Made by a program: the position numbers and the translations under genes
NCBI RefSeq assembly: GCF_010672085.1
Contig: NZ_JAAHHT010000041.1
Span: 1 to 59,450 of the forward strand
Length of the DNA stretch: 59,450 nucleotides
Direction of reading: 5' to 3'
Origin: Okeania sp. SIO3I5
GTDB lineage: Bacteria > Cyanobacteriota > Cyanobacteriia > Cyanobacteriales > Microcoleaceae
Notes under the pieces: model-generated
Seen by the model: the letters and a program-made list of their open reading frames with translations, nothing else
What the model was told of the DNA's origin: nothing
Databases searched by the model: none
Part shown: positions 38,101 through 45,697 of the stretch, in pieces
Numbering within the stretch: the stretch's first letter is position 1
Layout: each line of letters starts with the position of its first letter

Positions 38101-40693
38101 CTAATTTGGCTTGTGACTGAGAAAAATTTCCTAAGTAATAGAGGATACTTTTGTCTAAAATATTGTTATTAATTGCCTCTAAATTACCCAAGCGATTAAA
38201 CTCTAACAAATAATGAATATAATCTGACCGCAGAGATAAAACAACTTTCACAAAAGGTATTTTCAAACATTCTTCAAGAAACTGAGCAAATTCTCGTTTA
38301 TCCTTCGGTTCGCTATTTGCAAAGAAAAATTCTTCAAATTGGTCAAAAATAATAACCGTTAGTAGATTTAATTCATCATTACCATTATTTCGCAACTGAG
38401 CAAAAATTTCCTCAGCAGAATTTAGACTCTCTGAATTAACTGTTAAATTGGCAATTACTTGTAGTTTTTCTGCGAGAATTTTACCTAATTCAGAAATCCA
38501 ATTCACATAAACTCGCTGCAAAACAACAACCACATCACGAGTAGCAATTGATTTTCCCTCCAAAGTCGGAACTAATCCAGCTTGCAAAATCGAACTTTTA
38601 CCTACTCCTGATTGCCCATGAATAACTATCAGTTTATAGTCAGGGCGACTAATTCTTTCTACCAATGTTTCTACATCAGACTGTCGTCCAGATGCAGCAA
38701 TTTCTTGAGTAATTTTTTGTTGCTCAACTCTTTGTTTAGACTGAGGTAAAGCCGGATTAATATTCAGTTTTATATCTCTCAAACGATTGGCACCGATAAA
38801 AGCTTGAAACCCAAATTGTTGTTCTACTTTTAGTTTCTCTTGCTTAATTTCAAAAGCTTCTAAATATGCTTTTTCTTCGTAATATATTTCTCGTAATTCC
38901 GAGAGAATATCAATGTAAAATTTAGCGTTATATTGAGGATTAGTCGTATCTTTTGCTTGTTCAAAATTGCCGATCGCTGATTTAATTTCACCCAAACATT
39001 TTTCAGCTTTGGCTAAAGAAAACAAATATCTACCCAGGCGAGAATATTTTTCCCAATCTAAAATTATTTGGTCTTTTTCTGAGGCAGAAGTAGATGCAGC
39101 ATTCAGGGTTTGGTTGAAAATTTCTATAGCAGTTTGAGCAAATTTTTTAGCTTGTTTATAGTGACTTTTGGCTAGTTGAAATTCAGCCAGCAAATCGTAA
39201 GCAAAAGCTAGTCTAAATGATGTTTGATAATCCCCCCTCATTCCCCCCTTGGTAAGGGGGGAGGAAAGAGAAATATCCAACCCCACCCTTGCTAAGGAGG
39301 AGGAATCAGAAGTATCCAACCCCCCCCTTGGTAAGGGGGAGGAATCAGAAGTATCTAACCCCCCCCTTGCTAAGGGGGGCTGGGGGGGATCTAAACTAAC
39401 CAAGGAAGACTCAGAAGAATTAGACTCTGTATTGACTACAGATGTTTGGTAATCCCCCCTCATTCCCCCCTTGGAAAGGGGGGAGGAATCAGAAGACGAC
39501 TCTTGTATTGATGTTTGGCGATCGCCCCTGATTCCCTCCTCAGAAAGGGGAGAGGAAGAAGAAGGTGACTCTTGTATTGATGTTTGGCGATCGCCCCTGA
39601 TTCCCTCCTCAGAAAGGGGAGAGGAAGACTCAAAAGCCAACTCCCCCCTTTCAAAGGGGGGCAGGGGGGATAGAGTTGGAGGGTTATGTCTGCTAGGAGG
39701 TTGGGAACGATCTAAAACTTCTATTGCCCTATTCGCAACACTCTCCAACTCATCCCAACGCCCCAAAGTCTGCAAAACTTCTCCCCAAGCATTGATAAAT
39801 TTAGCAACTAAGTCTGGACGGTTAATTGCCTCAAACCCTTCTATTAAGTTCTGAAAATAAGAGCAAGCTTTCTGACAAGCTATATCTTTTTCTACTCTAT
39901 TTCTAACGGCATAACTCTGCCACCATAACCCCAGATAATAATTAGTATGAGCCACTCGCAACAGGTTGTTAAGTTGTTGCCAAAGTTCGAGACTCCGTTG
40001 ATAATGCTCTAATGCTGTTTCAGTATAATTATCTGCTGCCCTTCCTAAAACAAACTCTAAACCCGCCTCTAATTCTGCTTCTAAGGTAGTTCCTCTATTT
40101 GCCAATTCCTGCCGAGCGCCTACCAACTCTTGATAAGTAGATTCTGTCAAACCTAGAGTGGCATCATCTAAAAATATTCCTGCTCCATTCTCCAAAACTT
40201 TCTGATAAACACGATCGCTCGTTTGCTGAATAAAATCTATTAATTCTTGAGTGGGAGTTTCAAATACAGTTAGACTTGTCCAACTTTCAAAATCAGGAAT
40301 TAAGCGGATAAACTTGATCGAAATTTCTTTGTCTATCCATAAAAGTATTGGGAAGTGAAAATTATTTTTAAATTCCTCTCGGACTAACCCCATTGAGACG
40401 AGTAGTTGATCTACATCTGTTACTGACTCCAAACCCCAAACCATCAAAGCATCTGGTTGTTGCTCTCGATCTCCTAACTGTTGGCCAATAGTGGTATTAA
40501 GTTCTCTCACCGACTCATCTAACTGCAACGTTGCTAAATCTCCAGAAAAAGATGCTTCGAGTTTTTCTATGAGGCGATCGCGCTGAGTTAGATTATTACA
40601 ACGAGCTAAAAATAGCCGAAAGTCTCCTTGAGACATTTCCAGAGCAAATATTAGCTCGGACAATAATTCTGGATTATGATGAAAATTTGGCAT
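35147..40693 (-). CDS. NLR-like STAND protein: N-domain/TPR/NTPase/WD40 (copy 1)
   Basis: 1848 residues from ATG 40693 (MPNFHHNPEL), chosen because the paralogue starts there and GGAGAA lies 7 nt upstream; an ATG at 40708 is less likely. Same plan as the copy at 29330: N-terminal domain, TPR helices, NTPase with Walker A GQSGVGKSS and Walker B LLTVIIFDQFEEF, a long Glu/Arg/Gln coiled coil, one membrane helix (MVVGVVASLVMVVLVGGMTR), WD40 repeats and a TPR-like tail. The 13 WD40 repeats (nt about 35600-37170, 123-bp period) are nearly identical, two of them exactly so, varying at a few positions (HES-x-V-x-GVAFSPDGET, AS-x-DKTV). About 145 residues (nt 39225-39690) between TPR helices are repeat-derived and absent from copy 2. 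Sensor/effector role is inferred from family. Confidence 0.87.
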   Translation of the reverse strand: MPNFHHNPELLSELIFALEMSQGDFRLFLARCNNLTQRDRLIEKLEASFSGDLATLQLDESVRELNTTIGQQLGDREQQPDALMVWGLESVTDVDQLLVSMGLVREEFKNNFHFPILLWIDKEISIKFIRLIPDFESWTSLTVFETPTQELIDFIQQTSDRVYQKVLENGAGIFLDDATLGLTESTYQELVGARQELANRGTTLEAELEAGLEFVLGRAADNYTETALEHYQRSLELWQQLNNLLRVAHTNYYLGLWWQSYAVRNRVEKDIACQKACSYFQNLIEGFEAINRPDLVAKFINAWGEVLQTLGRWDELESVANRAIEVLDRSQPPSRHNPPTLSPLPPFERGELAFESSSPLSEEGIRGDRQTSIQESPSSSSPLSEEGIRGDRQTSIQESSSDSSPLSKGGMRGDYQTSVVNTESNSSESSLVSLDPPQPPLARGGLDTSDSSPLPRGGLDTSDSSSLARVGLDISLSSPLTKGGMRGDYQTSFRLAFAYDLLAEFQLAKSHYKQAKKFAQTAIEIFNQTLNAASTSASEKDQIILDWEKYSRLGRYLFSLAKAEKCLGEIKSAIGNFEQAKDTTNPQYNAKFYIDILSELREIYYEEKAYLEAFEIKQEKLKVEQQFGFQAFIGANRLRDIKLNINPALPQSKQRVEQQKITQEIAASGRQSDVETLVERISRPDYKLIVIHGQSGVGKSSILQAGLVPTLEGKSIATRDVVVVLQRVYVNWISELGKILAEKLQVIANLTVNSESLNSAEEIFAQLRNNGNDELNLLTVIIFDQFEEFFFANSEPKDKREFAQFLEECLKIPFVKVVLSLRSDYIHYLLEFNRLGNLEAINNNILDKSILYYLGNFSQSQAKLVIEGLTANSQFKIDENLTEKLVEDLAQELGEIRPIELQVVGAQLQSDNITTVEKYLELGENPKAVLVEEYLASVVRDCGEENEKLAWLMLLLFTDENNTRPLKTKAELLKESKFSAEELELVLKIFVDSGLVFLLPENPADHYQLVHDYLVGFIRQRKGNETLKELKQEREKRRQLEQVLKELKQEQEKRRQAEEKQRQAEEKRQELQKMVVGVVASLVMVVLVGGMTRFALEAQKRAKQQTIIAQANESRTLSLSGERWDGLMTAMKARQRQVDGEFEATGEANKITDALNIAVYKRNDDEEFRELNRLQSHESEVWGVAFSPDGETIATASRDKTVKLWNRQGQLLQTLTGHKSEVRGVAFSPDGETIASASLDRTVKLWNRQGQLLQTLKGHESSVWGVAFSPDGETIASASLDKTVKLWNRQGKELQTLKDHEDWVWGVAFSPDGETIATASRDKTVKLWNRQGQLLQTLIGHESEVIGVAFSPDGETIASASGDKTVKLWNRQGQLLQTLIGHESEVIGVAFSPDGETIATASADKTVKLWNPQGKELQTLIGHESEVIGVAFSPDGETIATASADKTVKLWNPQGKELQTLIGHEDWVIGVAFSPDGETIATASADKTVKLWNPQGKELQTLKGHESSVRGVAFSPDGETIASASLDKTVKLWNRQGKELQTFIGHEDWVYGVAFSPDGETVASASSDKTVKLWNRQGKELQALIGHEDWVYGVAFSPDGETIATASGDKTVKLWNRQGKELQTLKDHEDRVLSVAFSPDGETIASASLDKTVKLWNRQGQLLQTLTGHESEVFGVAFSPDGETIAFASADNTVKFWTNWRIEDLTNLGCQWLNDYLITNPQELKELEICHTDERKKAASDSWVIEGEKLARESKGEAEKLEEAVTAFEKALKWNPDLNLNPKVRAESLVEVEKLIEEGTKLAKQGKIEEAIEKYQRAKELDEVALIPTLQNLDPEAKAKSEAPDASK
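39225..39690. repeat. Palindromic repeat cluster translated in frame inside the STAND gene
   Basis: Several copies of CCCCCCTTGGTAAGGGGG-like palindromes and of an (A/G)TTGATGTTTGGCGATCGCC block follow each other. In the coding frame they give Ser/Pro-rich repeats such as SSPLSEEGIRGDRQTSIQES and PPLARGGLDTSDSSPL. The same kind of GGGGG-rich sequence is intergenic elsewhere (56355-56370, 56845-56895). All copies keep the frame open. Confidence 0.85.
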
Positions 40694-40778
40694 TGAAAAT
40701 TTCTCCATTGTTAACGAAGTCAGAAGTCGGTAGGGGATTGCTGGCCAGCAAGCTCCTACAGAAGTTAACCCACCCCTA

Positions 40779-40975
40779 ATATAGAATCCGGGTAATTAGT
40801 TATCGTATTACTGAGGAGTAATGAGTAATGAGTAATGAGTAATGAGTAAGGAGTAAGGAGTAAGGAGTAAGGAGTAATATCAAATCCAGTTGAATACAAG
40901 AGTGTATTGTTGGGGGAGATGGTCCGATTGTCCGATTTAATAATGAACATATACTATATAACCGGATTCTATATA
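40779..40975. mobile_element. Family G inverted-repeat element
   Basis: ATATAGAATCCGGGT and ACCGGATTCTATAT are inverted ends about 170 bp apart. The interior contains GAGTAAT/GAGTAAG heptamers (about 40813-40875). Non-coding. Confidence 0.5.
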
Positions 40976-41049
40976 ACCCCTCCCAGGAGGGGAAGTAGGG
41001 GATTTAAGCAACGCTCCAAAAATATTTCGCCGATCAAGGCGGGGTTTTA

Positions 41050-41212
41050 TATCATGTCCGGATCAGAGCGTGATAGAACGACCTGACGCTTACGGGACCA
41101 AAAAACTTTTTCCTGCTTATACATTCAAACTCTCTTCTCTTCCCTCATTTCTCCTGACTCCTGACTCCTGACTCCTCCTTCCTTATTTATAACTATTCAA
41201 CCGGACATGATA
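41050..41212. mobile_element. Family D element, copy 2
   Basis: TATCATGTCCGG at the left and CCGGACATGATA at the right. The inner side of the right end (TATTTATAACTATTCAA) is the reverse complement of the left end of copy 1 (24003), so the two are inverted relatives. It contains CTCCTGA heptamers. The 40976-42002 spacer holds only this, a family E element, GGGCGAATGCCATTCGCCC palindromes (41463) and short duplications. Confidence 0.65.
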
Positions 41213-41652
41213 TTATACCCAATCCTGTTTGATAAATACACCTGTTAACGAAATCATAAGTCATGAGATATATCCAAAAACTAGATTTTATATCAAGTTC
41301 TGATAATTACTTATTGTAAGGTTTTTTGCTAAACCCTGCTACTGATGTGATAAACTTAAAATGTGGCAAAGCGTAGTAGACTGTTTCATCAATAGATGTA
41401 GGTTGGGTTCAGGGACGTTTTTGCTGGCGCAAAGCTCTGCTAACGGCTAAGATCCGACATCTAAGGGCGAATGCCATTCGCCCCTACGGGCGAGCGCGAC
41501 ATGGAATAGGAGTATTCCGTTAGGAAAAAGCGCAGCTTATCCGCAGGATAAACCCAACAACAGTCTTCCTCCCGTACGGACGCCCTTATGCAATGTCCCT
41601 ACCCTAATGCACTGTTTTAGCTGTGTCAGTCTAGTAGTAAACTGTTTCATCT

Positions 41653-41758
41653 TACAGCGCTTTTCAAATCAATGAACCACATCGTCACAAGTAAAATATT
41701 GTAGGGGCGATTCGCTTGCTCGCCCCTACAGGGTTCTACCCAAATGAAAACCGCTGTA
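41653..41758. mobile_element. Family E element, copy 2
   Basis: TACAGCGCTTTTCA and TGAAAACCGCTGTA bracket a GTAGGGGCGATTCGC / CGAGCGGGGATG-type central palindrome. Same end sequences as 27367-27469. Confidence 0.6.
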
Positions 41759-42002
41759 AATGTTGCAATAGATTGTTGTTGGGTTTCGTCCCTCAACCCA
41801 ACAACAATCTTTCTCCTCCTGGGAGGGACTCGGGGGAGCTTTCCTACTCCCGTACGGACGCGCTTATGCAACTTCCCTACCTTACTCCCTTACTCCCTAA
41901 TGCACACTCATTAGCTGTGCTGAAATTTTCATACCGAATGTCGGGGCGGGTTTTGAGAACTGAATGCGCTTATTTCAATACTCTTGGTTAAACCCGCTCC
42001 TA

Positions 42003-42265
42003 CTATTTCAACTTCTCCAACTCCTCATCAGTAAAGGGGTTTTTCCCTGCCTGGAGTGCTTTGTTCCATTCTTGTGCTGCCTCAATTTTTCCTTCCCTAG
42101 CTAATTTCGTTTCTTCCTTTATCAGCTTTTCTACATCTGCCAATGATTCTGCTATAACTGTTGGGTTGAAGTTGAGGTCAGGGTTCCAGTTCAGTGCTTT
42201 TTTAAATTTGGCAACTGCCTCCTTAACCTTCTTTTCCCTTGCTAACTTCTCTGTCTTTTTGCTCA
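42003..42265 (-). pseudogene. Remnant of a third NLR-like module
   Basis: The minus strand has an open frame without a start: SKKTEKLAREKKVKEAVAKF, KKALNWNPDLNFNP, IAESLADVEKLIKEETKLAR, EGKIEAAQEWNKALQAGKNP, FTDEELEKLK, stop. The first three quarters match the TPR-like tail of the two STAND proteins; the last part matches the C-terminus of the small TPR partner, so an internal deletion has joined the two genes. The remnant begins exactly at the stop codon of the lipid-kinase gene. Confidence 0.82.
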
Positions 42266-43570
42266 GGAGAGAAAACCCCAGGCGGACTTTTCTTCAGTTT
42301 CATTAGTTGGTGGAGCAAGTACGGTTAACCCACTCGGAATACACTCTACTTCAATAGGAGTAGTGCCAATAATTTCACCGTCAAGCACAACTTTTTGTGG
42401 TGGATCTGTACTAACTTTTACCCGTTTTGTCCGCAAACCAATAGTGTCTTCATGTTGAGCAGGAGTTTTAAAGATCGCCGATCCAAACATTCTGACTCCA
42501 GCGTTAACTGCTTGCAATCTACTATTGGAGGTAATGATCATTACTTCTAATAAACCATCATCCATTATTACTTCTCCCAAACCTTGAGCTAAAAATGATG
42601 TAGGTGGAGCTGCATTAGCAATAGTAATAGCACCTGCTAGGAAGCTTTTAGTCACCCCGTCAATCTCAATTTCAATATCAAAAAGTTGCTGTTCATTGAG
42701 CTGCTGCCAACCTGCCATCATATACGCTAGCACTCCCCAACGGTTTTTTGCTTCCCGATCTGCTCTTTCTATGGTTTCTGCTTCATATCCTACCCCTGCT
42801 AATAAAATCATGGTACGTTCGTTGCAACGAGAAACATCTATAACGCGAGTTTGACCTGCCAAGATAACATCGCAAGCACTTCTGATGGGTGTAATACTAG
42901 GAATGCCTAATGCCATGCCAAAAGCGTTAGCTGTTCCCCTGGGAATTATACCCAGAGGAATATTTGTATTCACTAAAGCTCCAGCAACGGCAGAAACTGT
43001 ACCATCTCCTCCGGATGCAATAATTATATCTGCTTGTTTAGCGATCGCTAATTCTGTTAATTCTTCTGCTGTTTTGTCTGGGGTTGTTTCATGTATATGT
43101 AAATGTAGATAAGGTTCGAGAAGCGATCTAATTAATGATAATTCTTGTTGAGCGTTACCTTGACCAGATACAGGATTAAATATGAGGTGAGCAACAGTAG
43201 CTTGAATGAAACTGTTAATAATAGTTTCAGCAGTGGCAATATTGATAGCAATGGGAACATTATGTACCTGACACAAACGCAATAATAATTCGATATCAGG
43301 TTCATAAGATTGAGAGAATAGGTAGTCTACCAAACAAATAACAGCAACTACATTACCCGTAGTTACTTCTACAGCTATTTGAGCATCTCCTCCCAAAGAA
43401 CCTGGTAAGAGAGAATTTATTTCTATACCTGTTTGTTGTACAATATATTGGGCGGTGTTTTCTGTCGCTATTAATTGATAGCGAGATAGTACAACTTTAT
43501 GTTTGTTGACAAATTCAACTAAGTCGTCTTTTTTACTATCATAAGCAAGTAAACCAATGGTGTTTGCCAT
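42263..43570 (-). CDS. MgsA-like domain fused to a diacylglycerol/lipid kinase
   Basis: 435 residues, ATG at 43570. Residues 1-125 follow the methylglyoxal synthase fold (IGLLAYDSKKDDLVEFVNKH, GSLGGDAQIA, EPDIELLLRLCQVHNVPIAINIATAETII). Residues 130-430 are a YegS/DgkB-type lipid kinase: FNPVSGQGNA, GGDGTVSAV (ATP loop) and PRGTANAFGMALG. The kinase likely phosphorylates diacylglycerol or a related lipid in membrane turnover. In the MgsA part the Asp of GGDAQ and that of EPD remain, but the two catalytic His positions of E. coli MgsA (in VAHD and PHDPD) are Tyr (LAYD, SYEPD), and the phosphate loop ATGTTG reads ATENTA. So the domain is probably regulatory rather than a working synthase. The fusion itself is common in cyanobacteria (family knowledge). 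Confidence 0.88.
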   Translation of the reverse strand: MANTIGLLAYDSKKDDLVEFVNKHKVVLSRYQLIATENTAQYIVQQTGIEINSLLPGSLGGDAQIAVEVTTGNVVAVICLVDYLFSQSYEPDIELLLRLCQVHNVPIAINIATAETIINSFIQATVAHLIFNPVSGQGNAQQELSLIRSLLEPYLHLHIHETTPDKTAEELTELAIAKQADIIIASGGDGTVSAVAGALVNTNIPLGIIPRGTANAFGMALGIPSITPIRSACDVILAGQTRVIDVSRCNERTMILLAGVGYEAETIERADREAKNRWGVLAYMMAGWQQLNEQQLFDIEIEIDGVTKSFLAGAITIANAAPPTSFLAQGLGEVIMDDGLLEVMIITSNSRLQAVNAGVRMFGSAIFKTPAQHEDTIGLRTKRVKVSTDPPQKVVLDGEIIGTTPIEVECIPSGLTVLAPPTNETEEKSAWGFLS

Positions 43571-43695
43571 AATTTTTGTCCTAGAATTAATTGACTATTT
43601 ATTAGAAAATCAACAAAATATTCCCTAGTTCCTTTCCTATTATTAATTACCTTTTCTTAAATGGAGTAAATATTTTTTTTTACTTGTTCTTTATG

Positions 43696-44520
43696 CTACT
43701 CCCTACTCCCTACTCCCTGATTTACCTTAAATGAGTCTAGAAAAGTTACTACTGCCCCTGTTATTTCATTGTCTTTTTCTATTTCACTCGCACCAATAAG
43801 ATGCAAGCGTTGACCTACCAAATAAATTCTGAATGTAATAATTTCAGTATCATTTTTCAAGACAAATTCTCTACCGGGAATCTCTCCTAAATTGTAGTCG
43901 CGATCGCTACTTAATTCAAAACCTGTTACATCAACAATTTGCTTTTGAAAAGTGGGCAATATATTTTTTTGATTGGCTAATTGTTGACTGTTTAAAATCT
44001 CAGAATAAGCAACTACAAATCTTGCTGCTCCTGGATGACTTGCAAATACTTTAAATTTAATTTTTCCCTTCTCAATCTCAATAATTTCTGTCTCTTCAGT
44101 CATGGTTCCAGCAGGCATCCAGATTGAGAAACCACCTTCTTGAAAAATAATATTTTGCCACTGTATTTGTCCTGATTCAATTGTTAATATAGGTTGGGGA
44201 TTTTCTTGTTCCAGTTGTTTTACTTCTTGCTCCATTTGGATTCGTCCTTTGTCAAAAAAGTCGGGACGGTTATCTCGAAAACCTTGAGCTTGTATAGTAG
44301 CCGTACTCTGGCTAAAATTAGATGAATTAGAGTTCCAATTACTAAAGCTAGTATTGAAAATACAGCATATTTCAGACAAATAATGTACAAGGTGTGAATA
44401 GTAAAACCTTGTACTGTCGTCATCTTGCCCGCGACAGGTGTACCTCATAACAGTAGGACGTACTGTAGGTATCATTGTAGTTAGTAATAAATTAAGAAAT
44501 AAATATTTTAGCAAAGCCAT
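43696..44520 (-). CDS. Conserved hypothetical protein, probably exported
   Basis: About 274 residues from the ATG at 44520 (MALLKYLFLNLLLTTMIPTV); a TTG at 44532 would add four. The first 20 residues are hydrophobic and could be a signal or anchor. Residues 95-270 form a soluble domain with GGFSIWMPAGTMTEETE, PGAARFVVAYSEI, GREFVLKNDTEIITFRIYLVGQRLHLIGAS, a pattern I associate with small cyanobacterial periplasmic or membrane-attached proteins of unknown function. Between the two parts the sequence is low-quality (Cys- and Ser/Asn-rich), and an overlapping frame at 44220-44423 encodes a good membrane helix (YAVFSILALVIGTLIHLIL), so a frameshift in the N-terminal region is possible. Confidence 0.6.
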   Translation of the reverse strand: MALLKYLFLNLLLTTMIPTVRPTVMRYTCRGQDDDSTRFYYSHLVHYLSEICCIFNTSFSNWNSNSSNFSQSTATIQAQGFRDNRPDFFDKGRIQMEQEVKQLEQENPQPILTIESGQIQWQNIIFQEGGFSIWMPAGTMTEETEIIEIEKGKIKFKVFASHPGAARFVVAYSEILNSQQLANQKNILPTFQKQIVDVTGFELSSDRDYNLGEIPGREFVLKNDTEIITFRIYLVGQRLHLIGASEIEKDNEITGAVVTFLDSFKVNQGVGSRE

Positions 44521-44534
44521 AGGAAACCACAAGA

Positions 44535-44690
44535 TAATTGATAATTGATAATGGATAATTGATAATTACCTCTCCCTAAAATGGAGAGGATTGACTCAAA
44601 GGAAAAGATTTATTTTTTTTCCATTGAAAAGGAAGGCTTTAAAGGTAAAGTATATAATTATTAATTATTAATTATTAATTATATAGTTAG
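44535..44690. repeat. Repeat element bracketed by heptamer arrays (copy 2)
   Basis: GATAATT heptamers at the left (about 44532-44565), then TTACCTCTCC and a purine-rich core, then TTAATTA heptamers at the right (about 44655-44682). The reverse-oriented relative is at 7095-7290 inside a tnpB pseudogene. Confidence 0.55.
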
Positions 44691-44713
44691 TTCCACAAAA
44701 CCCAAATTAATTA

Positions 44714-44953
44714 GGACTTGCTGATTAAATCTAAAAGGATTGATATATAAAAGCTTTCGCCTGTACATTTCGGAAAAAAGTGCAAGCTTTTTGCAAACCA
44801 TAGCTAAAAATGTGAGGATTTTAAGCAGACAAGAGAAGAAAAATTAAGGGACTTTCAGATCCGACTGCATCCTCTGCAATTCCCATTTCTCCTGTCTCCT
44901 GTCTCCTGTCTCCTGACTCCTACCCTTGCTCATAAGACTTTTTCAGCAAGCCC
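44714..44953. mobile_element. Family B inverted-repeat element, copy 2 (240 bp)
   Basis: The left end GGACTTGCTGA and right end TCAGCAAGCCC are inverted. Both flanks are TAATTA (44708-44713 and 44954-44959), a 6-bp target duplication. The right duplication contains the stop codon of the RNase D gene. The interior carries CTCCTGT heptamers. Confidence 0.78.
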
Positions 44954-44956
44954 TAA

Positions 44957-45580
44957 TTAATGCTCAAAAATATCTTTATATTGCAATAAATCTAACCCTA
45001 CAAACACAGGTAAACATTCAAAACACTGCTGTGCTAATTCCCACCTTTCCTCACGTTTCAACATCTTAATTAACTTTTCTCTGACACTCAATAAATACCG
45101 CACATCATTAGCAGCATAACTCAATTGTTCCTCAGTTAAATTCTCTGCATTTCCCCAGTCAGAACTTTGAGCTGATTTATCCAACTCTACCTTTTCTAAC
45201 TCCATTACTAAATCTTTTAAACCATGTTTACCTGTATAAGTTCGTGCTAATTTACTGGCAATTTTAGTACAGAAAATTGGGTAAACTTTAATGTTTAAAT
45301 GATGCTGCAACATAGCTACATCAAATCTAGCAAAATGAAATATTTTAACTATTCCAGTTGCCTCCATTAATTGTTTCAAATTCGGTGCTTCTTGTTGCCC
45401 TTTTTCAATACGAATAGCTGTAACCTTGCCTTGAGGATCGCATAACTGGACTAAACATAAGCGATCGCGCCCAGGCAATAACCCCATCGTTTCTGTATCC
45501 ACTGCAATACTATCTGCTTGCAAATAATCAGATAATGTGGCCTCAGTTAAATCGCGATCGTATACTTGAAAATCACTCAT
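44957..45580 (-). CDS. rnd: Short ribonuclease D (DEDDy 3'-5' exonuclease)
   Basis: 207 residues, ATG at 45580. The DEDDy motifs are complete: Exo I VDTETMG (about 27-33), Exo II FHFARFDVAML (about 81-91) and Exo III YAANDVRYLL (about 155-164, with Tyr four residues before Asp). It trims 3' ends of tRNA precursors and other RNAs in the cytoplasm. There is no C-terminal HRDC domain, as is normal for the short cyanobacterial and plant-type forms. The stop codon TAA lies within the target duplication of a family B element, so the original 3' flank has been displaced. The symbol is by family. Confidence 0.88.
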   Translation of the reverse strand: MSDFQVYDRDLTEATLSDYLQADSIAVDTETMGLLPGRDRLCLVQLCDPQGKVTAIRIEKGQQEAPNLKQLMEATGIVKIFHFARFDVAMLQHHLNIKVYPIFCTKIASKLARTYTGKHGLKDLVMELEKVELDKSAQSSDWGNAENLTEEQLSYAANDVRYLLSVREKLIKMLKREERWELAQQCFECLPVFVGLDLLQYKDIFEH

Positions 45581-45604
45581 TGTTCACCTAATAATTACTA
45601 ATAT

Positions 45605-45696
45605 CAGGACTTACATAAATTATTAAATAATACGCTATCGGTAGGGGTGAATGGCCATTCGCCCCTACTAGGTATGGTGGTTATGCGTAAGTCCCG
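45605..45696. mobile_element. Family A inverted-repeat element, copy 4
   Basis: CAGGACTTACATA and TGCGTAAGTCCCG with the central GTAGGGGTGAATGG palindrome. The flanks AATAT and ATCAT are no longer a clean duplication. The right end is one base from the stop codon of the NB-ARC gene (45698-45700). Confidence 0.7.
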
Positions 45697-45697
45697 A

